A DNA stretch of 28,655 nt, taken from NCBI GenBank assembly GCA_001970955.1, contig MPUH01000947.1, positions 1 to 28,655 on the forward strand, given 5' to 3'. The notes under the pieces are model-generated. The model worked only from the letters and a program-made list of their open reading frames with translations. It searched no databases and was not told where the DNA came from. This stretch comes from Stentor coeruleus (lineage: Eukaryota > Ciliophora > Heterotrichea > Heterotrichida > Stentoridae). The translations under genes and the position numbers were made by a program. Shown in pieces: positions 1-8,340 of the stretch. The first letter of the stretch is position 1, and the number at the start of each line of letters is the position of its first letter.

Positions 1-87
1 AATGGTTTGGAAGATTGTTTGGAAGATCCTTTTAAGGCTTTTTTACAAAAAAATTCAATTGTTAATGCATTTTTTTTGATGTATTGA
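1..87 (+). CDS. Possible 3' end of a gene cut by the window edge
   Basis: Frame 1 is open from the first base to TGA at 85-87 and gives 28 residues. They include two copies of a Leu-Glu-Asp motif (GLEDCLEDPFKAF), and composition then turns T-rich and non-coding. The fragment is too short to identify. The following 330 bases are C-poor, like the 3' flanks of other plus-strand genes here, which supports a gene ending at this point. A chance open frame in AT-rich DNA is still possible. Confidence 0.35.
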   Translation, partial: NGLEDCLEDPFKAFLQKNSIVNAFFLMY

Positions 88-417
88 TATGGAAGTTGTA
101 GAGTTAAAGATTAATTTTATTTACTTTTTTTTAATAATGTGGATGGATGTTTTTTATGTGTTTTTGGAAAAATGATATAGAATTATTATAAGCTTAATCC
201 TCTANAAAATGATATAGAATTATTATAAACTTAATCCCTTAATATATCGCTTAACAAAATAACCTTTCTTTAAACATAAATTAAAAGTTTAGTCTTATTT
301 CATTAGAAATGCCTTTTATAATAAAACAAGACCTAGAATTTTTTTGAAAATCATTCTAACACATCTAAACCTAATACATATTCCTAAAAATTAGCTAGCC
401 TAAAAATGTTCTTATAA
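88..417. other. Spacer before the otubain-like gene
   Basis: No gene is seen. The left part is T/G-rich. The last 120 bases are A/C-rich and G-poor on the plus strand, the pattern found 5' of other plus-strand genes in this window. CCTAA occurs three times close to the start codon (370, 383, 399). A three-codon upstream reading frame lies at 406-417 and its stop abuts the ATG at 418. An assembly seam lies at 205. Confidence 0.5.
169..241. repeat. Assembly seam: near-identical 36-bp direct copies around N at 205
   Basis: Positions 169-204 and 206-241 carry the same 36-base sequence with about three differences, separated by a single N. The other four Ns in the window show the same arrangement, so this is best read as two overlapping contig ends joined without merging rather than a biological repeat. 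Confidence 0.85.
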
Positions 418-1569
418 ATGGAATCTCAATTTACCCCATACAGCTTTCGTGTTCCTTCCTTTAGCGTTCAACTCAAATCTGAAATTATTAACGAATTTCC
501 TTTTTTACGAACAATTCACTCCGGCTATTATGATAAAGCATACTTACTTCTGTCTTATTTAGAGCATTGGATGTTCTACAAATCCAATAGTGGCAGACAA
601 GATGAAATTATAACTTATCTGCTTGAGAGAATCAATTATCCTTACTTTAAATCTTATGTTTTAACTCAGAATATTGCAAGTTTTGATATCATTTCAACTT
701 ATGGATGCTTTATTAATACTGTATCTGATACAATTAATGAAATTTTTGATTATTATACTAAAGCAATTCAACAAGAAGCAAATCATTTTAGAGATTTTTT
801 ACTGATATTTAGCTATTTTATAAGACAAAGCATATGCGTTTTTTATTATGATAATGATACCCTTAAAAACCATATGATTTACGGACAAGATCATAATCAA
901 ATACTTTTTATATTAGAGCATCCTGATAATACTTGCTTTAGCATTTTGTACCCGAAGTGTTTTGTTAATCATGCTGAGATAATCGAAAAACTATTCCCAG
1001 AAATTATTCAAGTTCATAAGCCAATAGAAAAATATACTGAAAATAAGACTCGAGCAGATAAATCTACTGAAAATAAGATTCAAACAGGAAAATATACTGA
1101 AAATAAGACTCAAATAAAAAAATCAACAGGAAAATCTACTAAAAATACAACTCAAATAGAAAGAAGCAGTGAATTGAATAGTAAAATATTTGAGGCTAAT
1201 GCTAATGTTTTAGATACCCTGAAGAAGAATAATTATATGCAACAAAATGTGAAGAAAATCAAAGGAAATAGAATTTGCTTTGTCTGCAATAAAAATAGTA
1301 AAATTTGTAATACATTAAAGCTTGAAGAAAATTTTGTGTGCTATCCATGTATCAAAAAGAAATCGATACCATCATCCTTCAAAGGAAATACTTTCTATCA
1401 AGTTTTAAGTGATTCTAAAAGATTCTATAGTCAGCTTTCATGTTGTAATAGTTATAAACCAGATGAAGTTATTATTATAGGCAACCATTTTAAGCATAGA
1501 TCATGCTACGAAGAAAAGGATTTGAGAAATTGGAGAAACTACTCAATAAATAATTTTTATTTAAATTGA
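418..1569 (+). CDS. Otubain-like (peptidase C65-like) protein, probably inactive, with Cys-rich C-terminus
   Basis: The protein has 383 residues and no introns. Residues 105-180 follow the layout of the C-terminal half of otubain-type OTU domains: an amphipathic helical stretch, a hydrophobic strand (SICVFYYDND) and a final strand ending in SILYPK, where active otubains have a His followed by a similar I-L-Y strand. Cys-Phe stands where that His is expected, and no convincing catalytic Asp-Gly-Asn-Cys motif is seen near the N-terminus. A 10-residue degenerate repeat, K(Y/S)TENKTQxx, runs through about residues 205-248. Two CxxC pairs (C287/C290 and C308/C311) suggest a zinc ribbon. If the fold call is right, it is a ubiquitin-binding pseudoenzyme rather than a deubiquitinase. 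The stop is TGA. The gene itself is clear; the family call is tentative. Confidence 0.5.
   Translation: MESQFTPYSFRVPSFSVQLKSEIINEFPFLRTIHSGYYDKAYLLLSYLEHWMFYKSNSGRQDEIITYLLERINYPYFKSYVLTQNIASFDIISTYGCFINTVSDTINEIFDYYTKAIQQEANHFRDFLLIFSYFIRQSICVFYYDNDTLKNHMIYGQDHNQILFILEHPDNTCFSILYPKCFVNHAEIIEKLFPEIIQVHKPIEKYTENKTRADKSTENKIQTGKYTENKTQIKKSTGKSTKNTTQIERSSELNSKIFEANANVLDTLKKNNYMQQNVKKIKGNRICFVCNKNSKICNTLKLEENFVCYPCIKKKSIPSSFKGNTFYQVLSDSKRFYSQLSCCNSYKPDEVIIIGNHFKHRSCYEEKDLRNWRNYSINNFYLN
1030..1161 (+). repeat. In-frame degenerate 30-bp tandem repeat
   Basis: About 4.4 copies of a 30-base unit encode K(Y/S)TENKTQxx within the otubain-like gene. The copies differ by point changes, and one copy is shortened to four codons. 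The segment encodes a Lys/Thr-rich linker between the OTU-like region and the Cys-rich end. Confidence 0.75.
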
Positions 1570-2276
1570 AAAGTTTATAACTTTAAATAAATTATTAGGC
1601 ATACATTTTCAAAAGGAAATAGAATTCTTCGTATTGCTCAACAGATTATTTTATTTATTATTTATGTTATTTTAATCCTTACTACTATTAACTACTAGTT
1701 CAACTTTACAATTAAATATTAGAATTAATATTAAGCTTGTTTTTGTTTAGAAAAGATATTTAATTTTCAAGATCAAATGCAAATTAGTTTTTTACTATAT
1801 TTGATTTAAAATTTTTAAAACATAAGTGAAGTTAGCTTCAATTAAAAATAAAATTTGAATATTTATTAAATATAAAATTCAATGAAACTAATCTTCATAT
1901 TAGGGGTCCAAATTAAATGGGACCTTAATATAATGCAACTATAAAAAGTTGCATAAATAGAGGCCATATACCCTAACTGAAATTTAAAAAAATCTATTAG
2001 ATAAAAGCTAGTGAATACAAAATCATCTATGATATAATAATGATATTATTTTGGCAATAAAATAAGTTGAAAGGGTCGAAAAAAACTGATAAAAATGCTT
2101 AGATCCAAGCTTTTTAGTAGAAATATCCAAAACCGCATGCTAAGACGGTCAAAAACCTACTAGATTGGTCTTACCCTTAACAGAACTAAGCCTAAAAATT
2201 ACTAACAAAATTAAAGTAGCTTAAACTAAAATAATTTCCCCCAAACTTTCTACAGCAACATGCAAAATAAGATACA
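1570..2276. other. Convergent spacer with two adjacent perfect stem-loops
   Basis: No ORF is supported. Two hairpins lie close together. The first has a GGTCC/GGACC stem at 1905-1924, extendable by G-U pairs when read as plus-strand RNA. The second has a TGCAACT/AGTTGCA stem at 1934-1953 with a 6-base loop. The surrounding 100 bases are slightly richer in G and C than usual for spacers here. I find no match to tRNA, spliceosomal RNA or SRP RNA landmarks. The spacer lies between two genes that converge on it. Confidence 0.45.
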
Positions 2277-3227
2277 TTAATCATCTAATAAATCAAAAGG
2301 TGATATCTTCTCCCAACCTCTTAAAATCATATCCTCTTCCAAAACCCTGCTTCCCACATTATTCTTACTCTCATTAAAANTCTTCTCCCAACCTCTTAAA
2401 ATCATATCCTCTTCCAAAACCCTGCTTCCCACATTATTCTTACTCTCATTAAAAACTTTATTCCTCATGCTTTTTGGCATACCCGCATTACTCATCTTCA
2501 TCTTCAACGTTGGACCCAAAGACAATTTCTTATAATTAATCCTCATATTCTTCCTTTTTAATTCCAACGAAACATCCCTCTCAAAAAAACTATCCTGTTT
2601 AGACTTTATCACATCATCACAATTAACTATATTTTGCTTAAACATAACTTCAGGACTTTTAGACTGTAAATGTTGTGTTTCCAAAAATCTTTTAGCCAAA
2701 GTATTCCTCGACACAATCTTTAAAAACGTTGGTGTTTGGTTTTTCAATTTACTTTTTGTTTCTCTAAATCTAGGAAAATATTTAAATTTTTTATTATGCT
2801 CACTGTCAACAGATGATGCGATAATTTTTGTATTTTTTAATAAGGGATTATCAAAACTACGACATGCTGATTTATTTGAATAGTTTATTGTTCTGTTAAG
2901 ATCTGGGTTCATGGCTAAAGCTTCTCTTAAGGTTTGAAAAGTGAAAACTTGTTGAATTGATTGACGAACTTGTCCGGTAAATGATGGGTCAAGGTTTTTT
3001 TTTTCCTTTTGAGCTTTTTCACGATCTTTTTCTATTAAAGTTGCTAGAGGTATGTCTGTTGCTGTGAGATCTTTGGTACTTTCAACTTCGTAGGTAAATA
3101 GTTTTTTGTGTTTTTTGAGCTTATGGGTGGACTTTTTGGCCAGCAAAGCAGGTGGGGGTAGGTTGCTTACCAGTTTACTTATGATGTTGTTAATCCTAGT
3201 CCTTTCTCTTTGTAAACTGTAATCCAT
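2277..3227 (-). CDS. Hypothetical lysine-rich basic protein
   Basis: The frame is open for 316 codons, but 25 of them come from the assembly seam at 2380: one 74-base overlap plus the N adds exactly 75 bases and keeps frame. The real protein should be about 291 residues, ending in KISPFDLLDD. It is rich in Lys, Arg, Ser and Asn, with no membrane segment and no domain I recognise. The N-terminal 60 residues contain a short Pro run (LPPPALL) followed by a Lys-rich patch. The plus-strand sequence beyond 3227 is G/T-rich, that is, C/A-rich on the coding strand, as expected 5' of a minus-strand gene. Function is unknown. Confidence 0.6.
   Translation of the reverse strand: MDYSLQRERTRINNIISKLVSNLPPPALLAKKSTHKLKKHKKLFTYEVESTKDLTATDIPLATLIEKDREKAQKEKKNLDPSFTGQVRQSIQQVFTFQTLREALAMNPDLNRTINYSNKSACRSFDNPLLKNTKIIASSVDSEHNKKFKYFPRFRETKSKLKNQTPTFLKIVSRNTLAKRFLETQHLQSKSPEVMFKQNIVNCDDVIKSKQDSFFERDVSLELKRKNMRINYKKLSLGPTLKMKMSNAGMPKSMRNKVFNESKNNVGSRVLEEDMILRGWEKXFNESKNNVGSRVLEEDMILRGWEKISPFDLLDD
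2306..2454. repeat. Assembly seam: identical 74-bp direct copies around N at 2380
   Basis: Positions 2306-2379 and 2381-2454 are the same 74 bases on either side of one N. The seam lies inside the 3' end of the minus-strand gene and duplicates 24 codons plus one unknown residue. Collapsing it leaves a single uninterrupted frame. Confidence 0.9.
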
Positions 3228-3524
3228 ATATAATTCATAAGTGGTTTATTTGGGAAATTAGATTTAAGATAATAAAATATTAGTTTTGTTATATAAACAT
3301 TCAGTTTTACTATTAATAACAAAGCTAAAAACTATATTCATAAGCTAAATTTTATTTAAGTTAAATTTTTAACACCAAAAATATCATAAAATCAAAACAA
3401 CCTAGCCTAATAAGCAATAAATAATATTTAAACCAAACAAAAACCAATCTAATCCTTTCATATTCATATTTCAAAACAAATAAAAACTTATCAAAATTTA
3501 ACAAAACTAATAATTATAATTATC
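3228..3524. promoter_or_regulatory. Divergent spacer between a minus- and a plus-strand gene
   Basis: This 297-base spacer must hold the promoters of both flanking genes. The left third is G/T-rich and the right two thirds are A/C-rich, with the change near 3320. No defined element can be named beyond AT-rich, TATA-like runs. CCTAG and CCTAA occur near 3401-3412. Confidence 0.4.
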
Positions 3525-4574
3525 ATGATGATCTTTGCATTACTACTTAAAGGAGTCATTTGCGACTATTTACAAGATTACCAACAACTTGAATCATCAA
3601 GCATATGTCCTAAGTACTCTTGTGCTATATCAAGTATCAAAAAGCCATTCTCCAACTCTTGTGTCATGGAATACTCTTCAACTCAATATTATCTTTGGCA
3701 ATGCCCGGAAGAATCGACAGCAAATTATTGTAATACAACAAGTTTCTCATGTCAAGTTCCTCCAGCAACAGTTAAAATCTCATATGTAGGTGAGTCGTGT
3801 ACTGAATCAGCAGACTGCTATTTAAGTTCTTGTTTAAAAGAAACATGTAGAGGCACAGCTCAGAATAAAACTTGTGTTTCACATGAACAGTGTGATATTG
3901 GATTAAGATGTAATAGTGGGAATTTTACATGTCAGCCTCAGATTCCTGTGGGTGGAGAAGGTTGTAGAAGTTATTTGGATTGTGTAAATTGGGCTACATG
4001 CAATTTGACATACAGTTCGCAACGAGGTATTTGTGTCGAATATTCATCTTTACCCATAGGTTCTTATGTAACAGATTGTATTGGGACTTTTTCTTATATG
4101 TGTGCATCAGGATACTGCACAAAAAAATACACTTTTGCTTCTACAGGGATTTGTGCAAAAGCTCCAGTAAGCAATTCGACAATGCCAAAAATCTGTTCAA
4201 GTAATACTGATTGTATTGGAAATGTTAACGGAATATCATTAACTTCATCTTGTGTTTGTGGGTATAACAAATATGGGAATAAATACTGCAATCCTTTTAT
4301 TGGCGATTTACCTGGAAAAGTCATGCTTTCATCATGGTCTAAAGCATTAAAAACTGCTGGGAAATGCAATACAGCAAGAAGAAGTTCAGATGGTTGTATG
4401 AAAATGATTGGGTTATTAAAAAATACAACACAGGCTACACTTGGGTTTTATTATTATCCACTTTATATACTTAATGATGTGTGTATTGAAGAGATATATA
4501 ATAAAAATTATTATGTGGACTATTCAACTTCGATTGTACTACCGCTTATGATGCTAGCTTTGACGTTTTATTAG
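3525..4574 (+). CDS. Cys-rich secreted surface protein, probably GPI-anchored
   Basis: The protein has 349 residues. It starts with a short hydrophobic stretch (IFALLLKGVIC) read as a signal peptide, although a Lys within it is unusual. The middle, about residues 25-300, is full of spaced cysteines in small modules such as CxxxxDCxxxxC and CDIGLRCNSGNFTC, the pattern of extracellular disulfide-rich ciliate surface proteins. Several NxS/T glycosylation sequons are present. The C-terminus, after a Ser/Thr site, is a 12-residue hydrophobic tail (IVLPLMMLALTF) with no cytoplasmic residues, typical of a GPI-attachment signal. The likely location is the outer cell surface. The ligand or role is unknown. 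A single-pass membrane protein is a less likely alternative, because the tail is short and ends the protein. Confidence 0.75.
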   Translation: MMIFALLLKGVICDYLQDYQQLESSSICPKYSCAISSIKKPFSNSCVMEYSSTQYYLWQCPEESTANYCNTTSFSCQVPPATVKISYVGESCTESADCYLSSCLKETCRGTAQNKTCVSHEQCDIGLRCNSGNFTCQPQIPVGGEGCRSYLDCVNWATCNLTYSSQRGICVEYSSLPIGSYVTDCIGTFSYMCASGYCTKKYTFASTGICAKAPVSNSTMPKICSSNTDCIGNVNGISLTSSCVCGYNKYGNKYCNPFIGDLPGKVMLSSWSKALKTAGKCNTARRSSDGCMKMIGLLKNTTQATLGFYYYPLYILNDVCIEEIYNKNYYVDYSTSIVLPLMMLALTFY

Positions 4575-5559
4575 TAAATATAGAATAATTAGTTTTGATG
4601 ATTTTTTAATGGGTTTTATATAGAAAGAATGATTTTTTTTTATGATTATGTGTTGGATTATTGATGGAATAAGATTTAAAGGTTTTGTGGATAATTAGCA
4701 CTTTTTATAGATGAATAGGTTGGATTTAAAATTAAGTTTATTAGTTTGCAATTTTTTATGGTTTTTTAAATATACTTATGCCATTTAAAGTTAAAATGTT
4801 ATAGGTTAAAGTAATAAAGCTCTTAAGTGCCTATTGATTTAATATATGCTAACTTAATATATAATTTCTCATTATTTATTTATTCTTATATAACCCTCTC
4901 ATAACTCTATACTCTAAAATCATCATCTAAAAAAACCAAAAATTAGACATCAAACTAAAACCTAGCTTTAACAAAAAATCATCCACATCTTCAAGCCCGT
5001 ACTTTTTACCCACATCAAAAAAACCCCATAAACAACCCGCAAACAAAAACCACATAATTTTTCTCTCATCTTTCTTTCAATTTTCACTAATACTCTTTTC
5101 CCCTTACCAAAATTTTCCATATTTCCAAAACTTTCTCGAAAGAAATCCAGCATAAAATCCAACTTTTATTCTTCATCCTAATCTTTAAACCCTCTAAACT
5201 TCATATTTCCAACACAAAATATTTTTTTACCCCTTTTCACAAAATCCAAAAAACGCAAATTTCAATCTAAACCTCACAAGCCACCTTATCAAATTCAGTT
5301 TCATGCAAAATCTATCTTCAAACTTCTTTTAAAAAGCCTTAAATCTNAACCTCACAAGCCACCTTATCAAATTCAGTTTCATGCAAAATCTATCTTCAAA
5401 CTTCTCTTAAAAAGCCTTAAATCTTATAAAAATCCTATCAAAAAATCCTATAAAAAAATCCATAAATTCTCATATCCTAAACCAAAATCCGAAATCCAAA
5501 TTTTCAGCTTCTAAAAAAATAATCTTCTTCTTATTAAATGGTTATAAATATTACCGCGA
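4575..5559. promoter_or_regulatory. Head-to-tail spacer: G/T-rich 3' flank, then long G-depleted 5' flank of the Rb gene
   Basis: No gene is supported. From 4575 to about 4800 the plus strand has very few C. From about 4870 to 5537 it has very few G and is rich in A, C and T. The switch probably separates the 3' flank of the surface-protein gene from the promoter and leader of the Rb-like gene. A nine-codon upstream reading frame starts at 5538 and overlaps the Rb start. The minus-strand open frame at 4968-5162 has no supporting features. An assembly seam lies at 5347. Confidence 0.5.
5270..5424. repeat. Assembly seam: 77-bp direct copies around N at 5347
   Basis: Positions 5270-5346 and 5348-5424 match with one T/C difference and are separated by one N. 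The seam is in non-coding DNA upstream of the Rb-like gene, so the true spacer is about 78 bases shorter than it appears. Confidence 0.88.
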
Positions 5560-7896
5560 ATGACTGAAGCTTTAAGATTTGATCTTTGGGACAACTTATA
5601 CGATTTAACAATAGATGAGAATACAAAACAACAATCAGAAGAATTATTTTTTAAAATAAAATACTTTGAAGGAGAATTAGATGAATCAAAAACTTTAATA
5701 CTCATGCGATGTTGTGCACTTGTATCATCACAAAATACTACAATGACAACAATTGATGGTGGGGAAATTAAAGGTAGTTATATAAACATATCAAGTTTTC
5801 TTAAAGGAACTCCAACGGATTTAAGTACTTATTTAGGGTATCTTGAGAAACTTATTTTGCATATACCTGATCATATTGGAGTGATTATAAAAGAACTGAT
5901 TAGAAAAATCGAAATCTCAACGATTATGCATAAGAAATTTGTGGAAATATGGGATAAAGCAGAATTGAAAGGAAATGATGAGTTTTTAGCAAGCACAAAA
6001 CAGTTTTTATGGCTTCTGGTGATTAATATTAAAAGCACTTTGAAGATCAACAGCATTTTCGAGAGTGGGTATTTGATTATAGCTGTTTATAATACAGCAT
6101 TTTGCAGTTTTGATTCACATTCACTAAGTTTTTCTCTGCCATACATCCCCGAGTTATGCAAAATAATGAAAGCAAGTATCGAGCAGACAAAATCATGGGT
6201 CGAAAACATTGAAACTCTCCTTACTGACTATCTACAAAAAGGCCACCTCTGTTCGAAAAACGGGCATTTATCTGGTATGTTTAGTGGTTCAGTCTTAAAT
6301 AAAAATATATCCCTTCTAAGCTCAACATACCAAAGTTCACTAAACCAAGATGATTTCGATGAACGTGACTTAATACTAATAAAGCAAAAAATCCGAACCC
6401 CACAAAAACCTAGATGTATAAGAGTAAGTAAACCACATGAAATTATAGGTAAAGTTCTCAAATGGGATGAACCTAATAATGGTCTTAATATATCATCTAA
6501 ACTTAATGAAGTATCTCTACCTCCAGTTTCACCATTTATCCCTCCTCCAACTCCAATGACTATGACAATGGAACTAAATAACTGGTTTGTTGATTTATTA
6601 GATTCAGTAACTAACCCTGAAATACTTTTAAAACAAATAGTTCCTGATTATTTATATGAAGGGTTACTTTTAAGGAGAAACGATATGCTTGAATCTACAA
6701 AAAAAGTTTTCGACCAGAGGAACATTGGGACAAAAAATGCTTTGGGGATGATGTTTATAAATGAAAACTTCGAAATGCAAGAAATCACTTCGAAAACCTC
6801 AGATCAAAACACTAGGGTTGAAGAGCTGAGGAATTTTTTTACAATAGTTATTGGAAGAATATTATTAAAAGAACTTGAAAAATTACCAAACTCAGAAACC
6901 CTTGCAAGAAACGAAGAGTTTAATAGAGGGATTTATGCTTGTTGCCTTGAAGCTTTATTATATCTTCATAGTGTTGTTAGTATAAATTTCGAAGAAGTTC
7001 TTGATATATGCGGCTCAAGTCCTTTTGAGTTCTGGAAAGTTATCAACTCATTTTTACAATTCAGTAATAACATTCCTCAATCATTACGTCGACATTATAG
7101 AGAAATCGAAATTAAAATCATTTCATCACTTGCTTGGCGTGAAGGTAGTAAAATCAATCAAGCTATTAGATCTCTTATAAATGGTATACAAGAACCTAAT
7201 GAAACAAGTCTTTTTTTACGTCGGGTTTTATCTCATTGTGCTAATAGGATTTTAGAACTTTCAAATTGTCTTGGCCTAGCTGAGATGGTTAGAGAAGAAA
7301 TTTGGTCAGCTTTTAAAGGACTTTTAAGTGAAAAAACTGAGTTGTTAGTGAATAGACATGTTGATCATATGATTGTATGTACAATTTATGCTGTATGTAA
7401 AGTTAATTCAAGTGTGTCTTTTAAGCAGATTATAGAAAAATATCGACAATTGTATTTGGAGGAACCGAATTTTTTTAAAAAAGTATATATTGATGAAGAG
7501 ACTAGTGAAGATATTATAAATTTTTATAACTTGGAATATATACGGGTTATGAAAGAAGTGATTATGGTTAAAGGTATGACTGCAAAGCCAAGGATTGATA
7601 TTTTACATCCGGCTAGTCCTTTAAGATCTAGTATGCCTATACAGATGATTAGCTCTGGGGTTATTTCGAGTATTATGAAATCTCCTATTAAATCTCCGTT
7701 TAGGACACCTAGGTCAGAAATATTGTGGGCGACTAGTGAGAGTTTTTCTCCTACGCCGAAGTTTGTCAGCCAGAAAATCAATTTTGAGTCGGGACAACCC
7801 ATAAAAAAACCTAAAATTATTGCTAATATATTACAGGTAAGGCAGGAAGATATAGGCCCTGCACCAAGCTTGAAAAAAGATAACAGTTTGAATTAG
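5560..7896 (+). CDS. RB1: Retinoblastoma-family pocket protein
   Basis: The protein has 778 residues, close to the usual size of the family. An N-terminal Rb cyclin-fold region covers about residues 1-220 and includes the GSYINISSFLKGTPTDLSTYL segment. Pocket A covers about 330-525, with SSLAWREGSKI near its end. Pocket B covers about 545-665 and contains RHVDHMIVCTIYAVCKV and the closing FYNLEYIRVMKEV. The C-terminal tail is dense in Ser/Thr-Pro sites at about S686, S708, S712, T716, S730 and T732, as expected for CDK-controlled release of E2F. Pocket proteins bind E2F/DP in the nucleus and repress S-phase genes. No intron is needed. A short out-of-frame upstream ORF (5538-5567) overlaps the start codon. 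Which pocket-protein subtype it is cannot be told from the sequence alone. Confidence 0.9.
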   Translation: MTEALRFDLWDNLYDLTIDENTKQQSEELFFKIKYFEGELDESKTLILMRCCALVSSQNTTMTTIDGGEIKGSYINISSFLKGTPTDLSTYLGYLEKLILHIPDHIGVIIKELIRKIEISTIMHKKFVEIWDKAELKGNDEFLASTKQFLWLLVINIKSTLKINSIFESGYLIIAVYNTAFCSFDSHSLSFSLPYIPELCKIMKASIEQTKSWVENIETLLTDYLQKGHLCSKNGHLSGMFSGSVLNKNISLLSSTYQSSLNQDDFDERDLILIKQKIRTPQKPRCIRVSKPHEIIGKVLKWDEPNNGLNISSKLNEVSLPPVSPFIPPPTPMTMTMELNNWFVDLLDSVTNPEILLKQIVPDYLYEGLLLRRNDMLESTKKVFDQRNIGTKNALGMMFINENFEMQEITSKTSDQNTRVEELRNFFTIVIGRILLKELEKLPNSETLARNEEFNRGIYACCLEALLYLHSVVSINFEEVLDICGSSPFEFWKVINSFLQFSNNIPQSLRRHYREIEIKIISSLAWREGSKINQAIRSLINGIQEPNETSLFLRRVLSHCANRILELSNCLGLAEMVREEIWSAFKGLLSEKTELLVNRHVDHMIVCTIYAVCKVNSSVSFKQIIEKYRQLYLEEPNFFKKVYIDEETSEDIINFYNLEYIRVMKEVIMVKGMTAKPRIDILHPASPLRSSMPIQMISSGVISSIMKSPIKSPFRTPRSEILWATSESFSPTPKFVSQKINFESGQPIKKPKIIANILQVRQEDIGPAPSLKKDNSLN

Positions 7897-8340
7897 GTAT
7901 GATTTTCTGATTAGTATAGTGATATTCTTAATATTTATATAGATAAGCAAAATGTTTTTTTATATGAAATCGATTATAAAAGTAATATTATTTGAATGAA
8001 ATATCTTATGATTTTTAAGATAAACTAAGTATGTATTTTTACACTTATAAGTCTAAAGAGGAAAATGTAAATCAAGTAAAAGATCTTTGCGAGTTGTATA
8101 AAGCAAAAGTCAAATCTCAATAAAAACAATTTCCCATTAAATCAGTGCAAAAAAATCCTATAAACACCTTCCTAAAATCCTGCCAAAATCCTGCGTAATT
8201 TTTTTCCTTTTTCACCACCCAAATTCCTAAACCCCTTCAATCCTACCTTTTTCACATCTAATCATCCTTTCCTAACAATTTTTTCCCCTTCTTAACCTTA
8301 ACCTTATCTTATCATAAAATCCATAAACCAATCACTAATA
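7897..8340. promoter_or_regulatory. Head-to-tail spacer with one small open frame
   Basis: The first 130 bases are G/T-rich 3' flank. From about 8120 the plus strand is almost free of G and rich in A, C and T, the presumed promoter and leader of the acyl-CoA synthetase gene. CCTAA is present near 8226. A 30-codon open frame occupies 8031-8123 and is listed separately. Confidence 0.45.
8031..8123 (+). CDS. Possible 30-residue small ORF
   Basis: An ATG at 8031 opens 30 codons ending in TAA at 8121-8123. The second half (ENVNQVKDLCELYKAKVKSQ) reads as a plausible amphipathic helix and is less repetitive than random AT-rich frames nearby. It lies between the Rb-like and acyl-CoA synthetase genes on the same strand. 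No intron joining it to the upstream gene was found. It could equally be chance. Confidence 0.22.
   Translation: MYFYTYKSKEENVNQVKDLCELYKAKVKSQ

Noticed and set aside
1968..1978. CCCTAAC, similar to a ciliate telomere repeat or telomerase RNA template
   Set aside because: There is only one partial unit, with no second copy, pseudoknot or promoter evidence. It is too short in AT-rich DNA to mean anything.
4968..5162. 64-codon minus-strand open frame in the spacer before Rb
   Set aside because: It has no recognisable motif, and its C/A-rich plus strand fits the general 5' flank pattern of the Rb gene.
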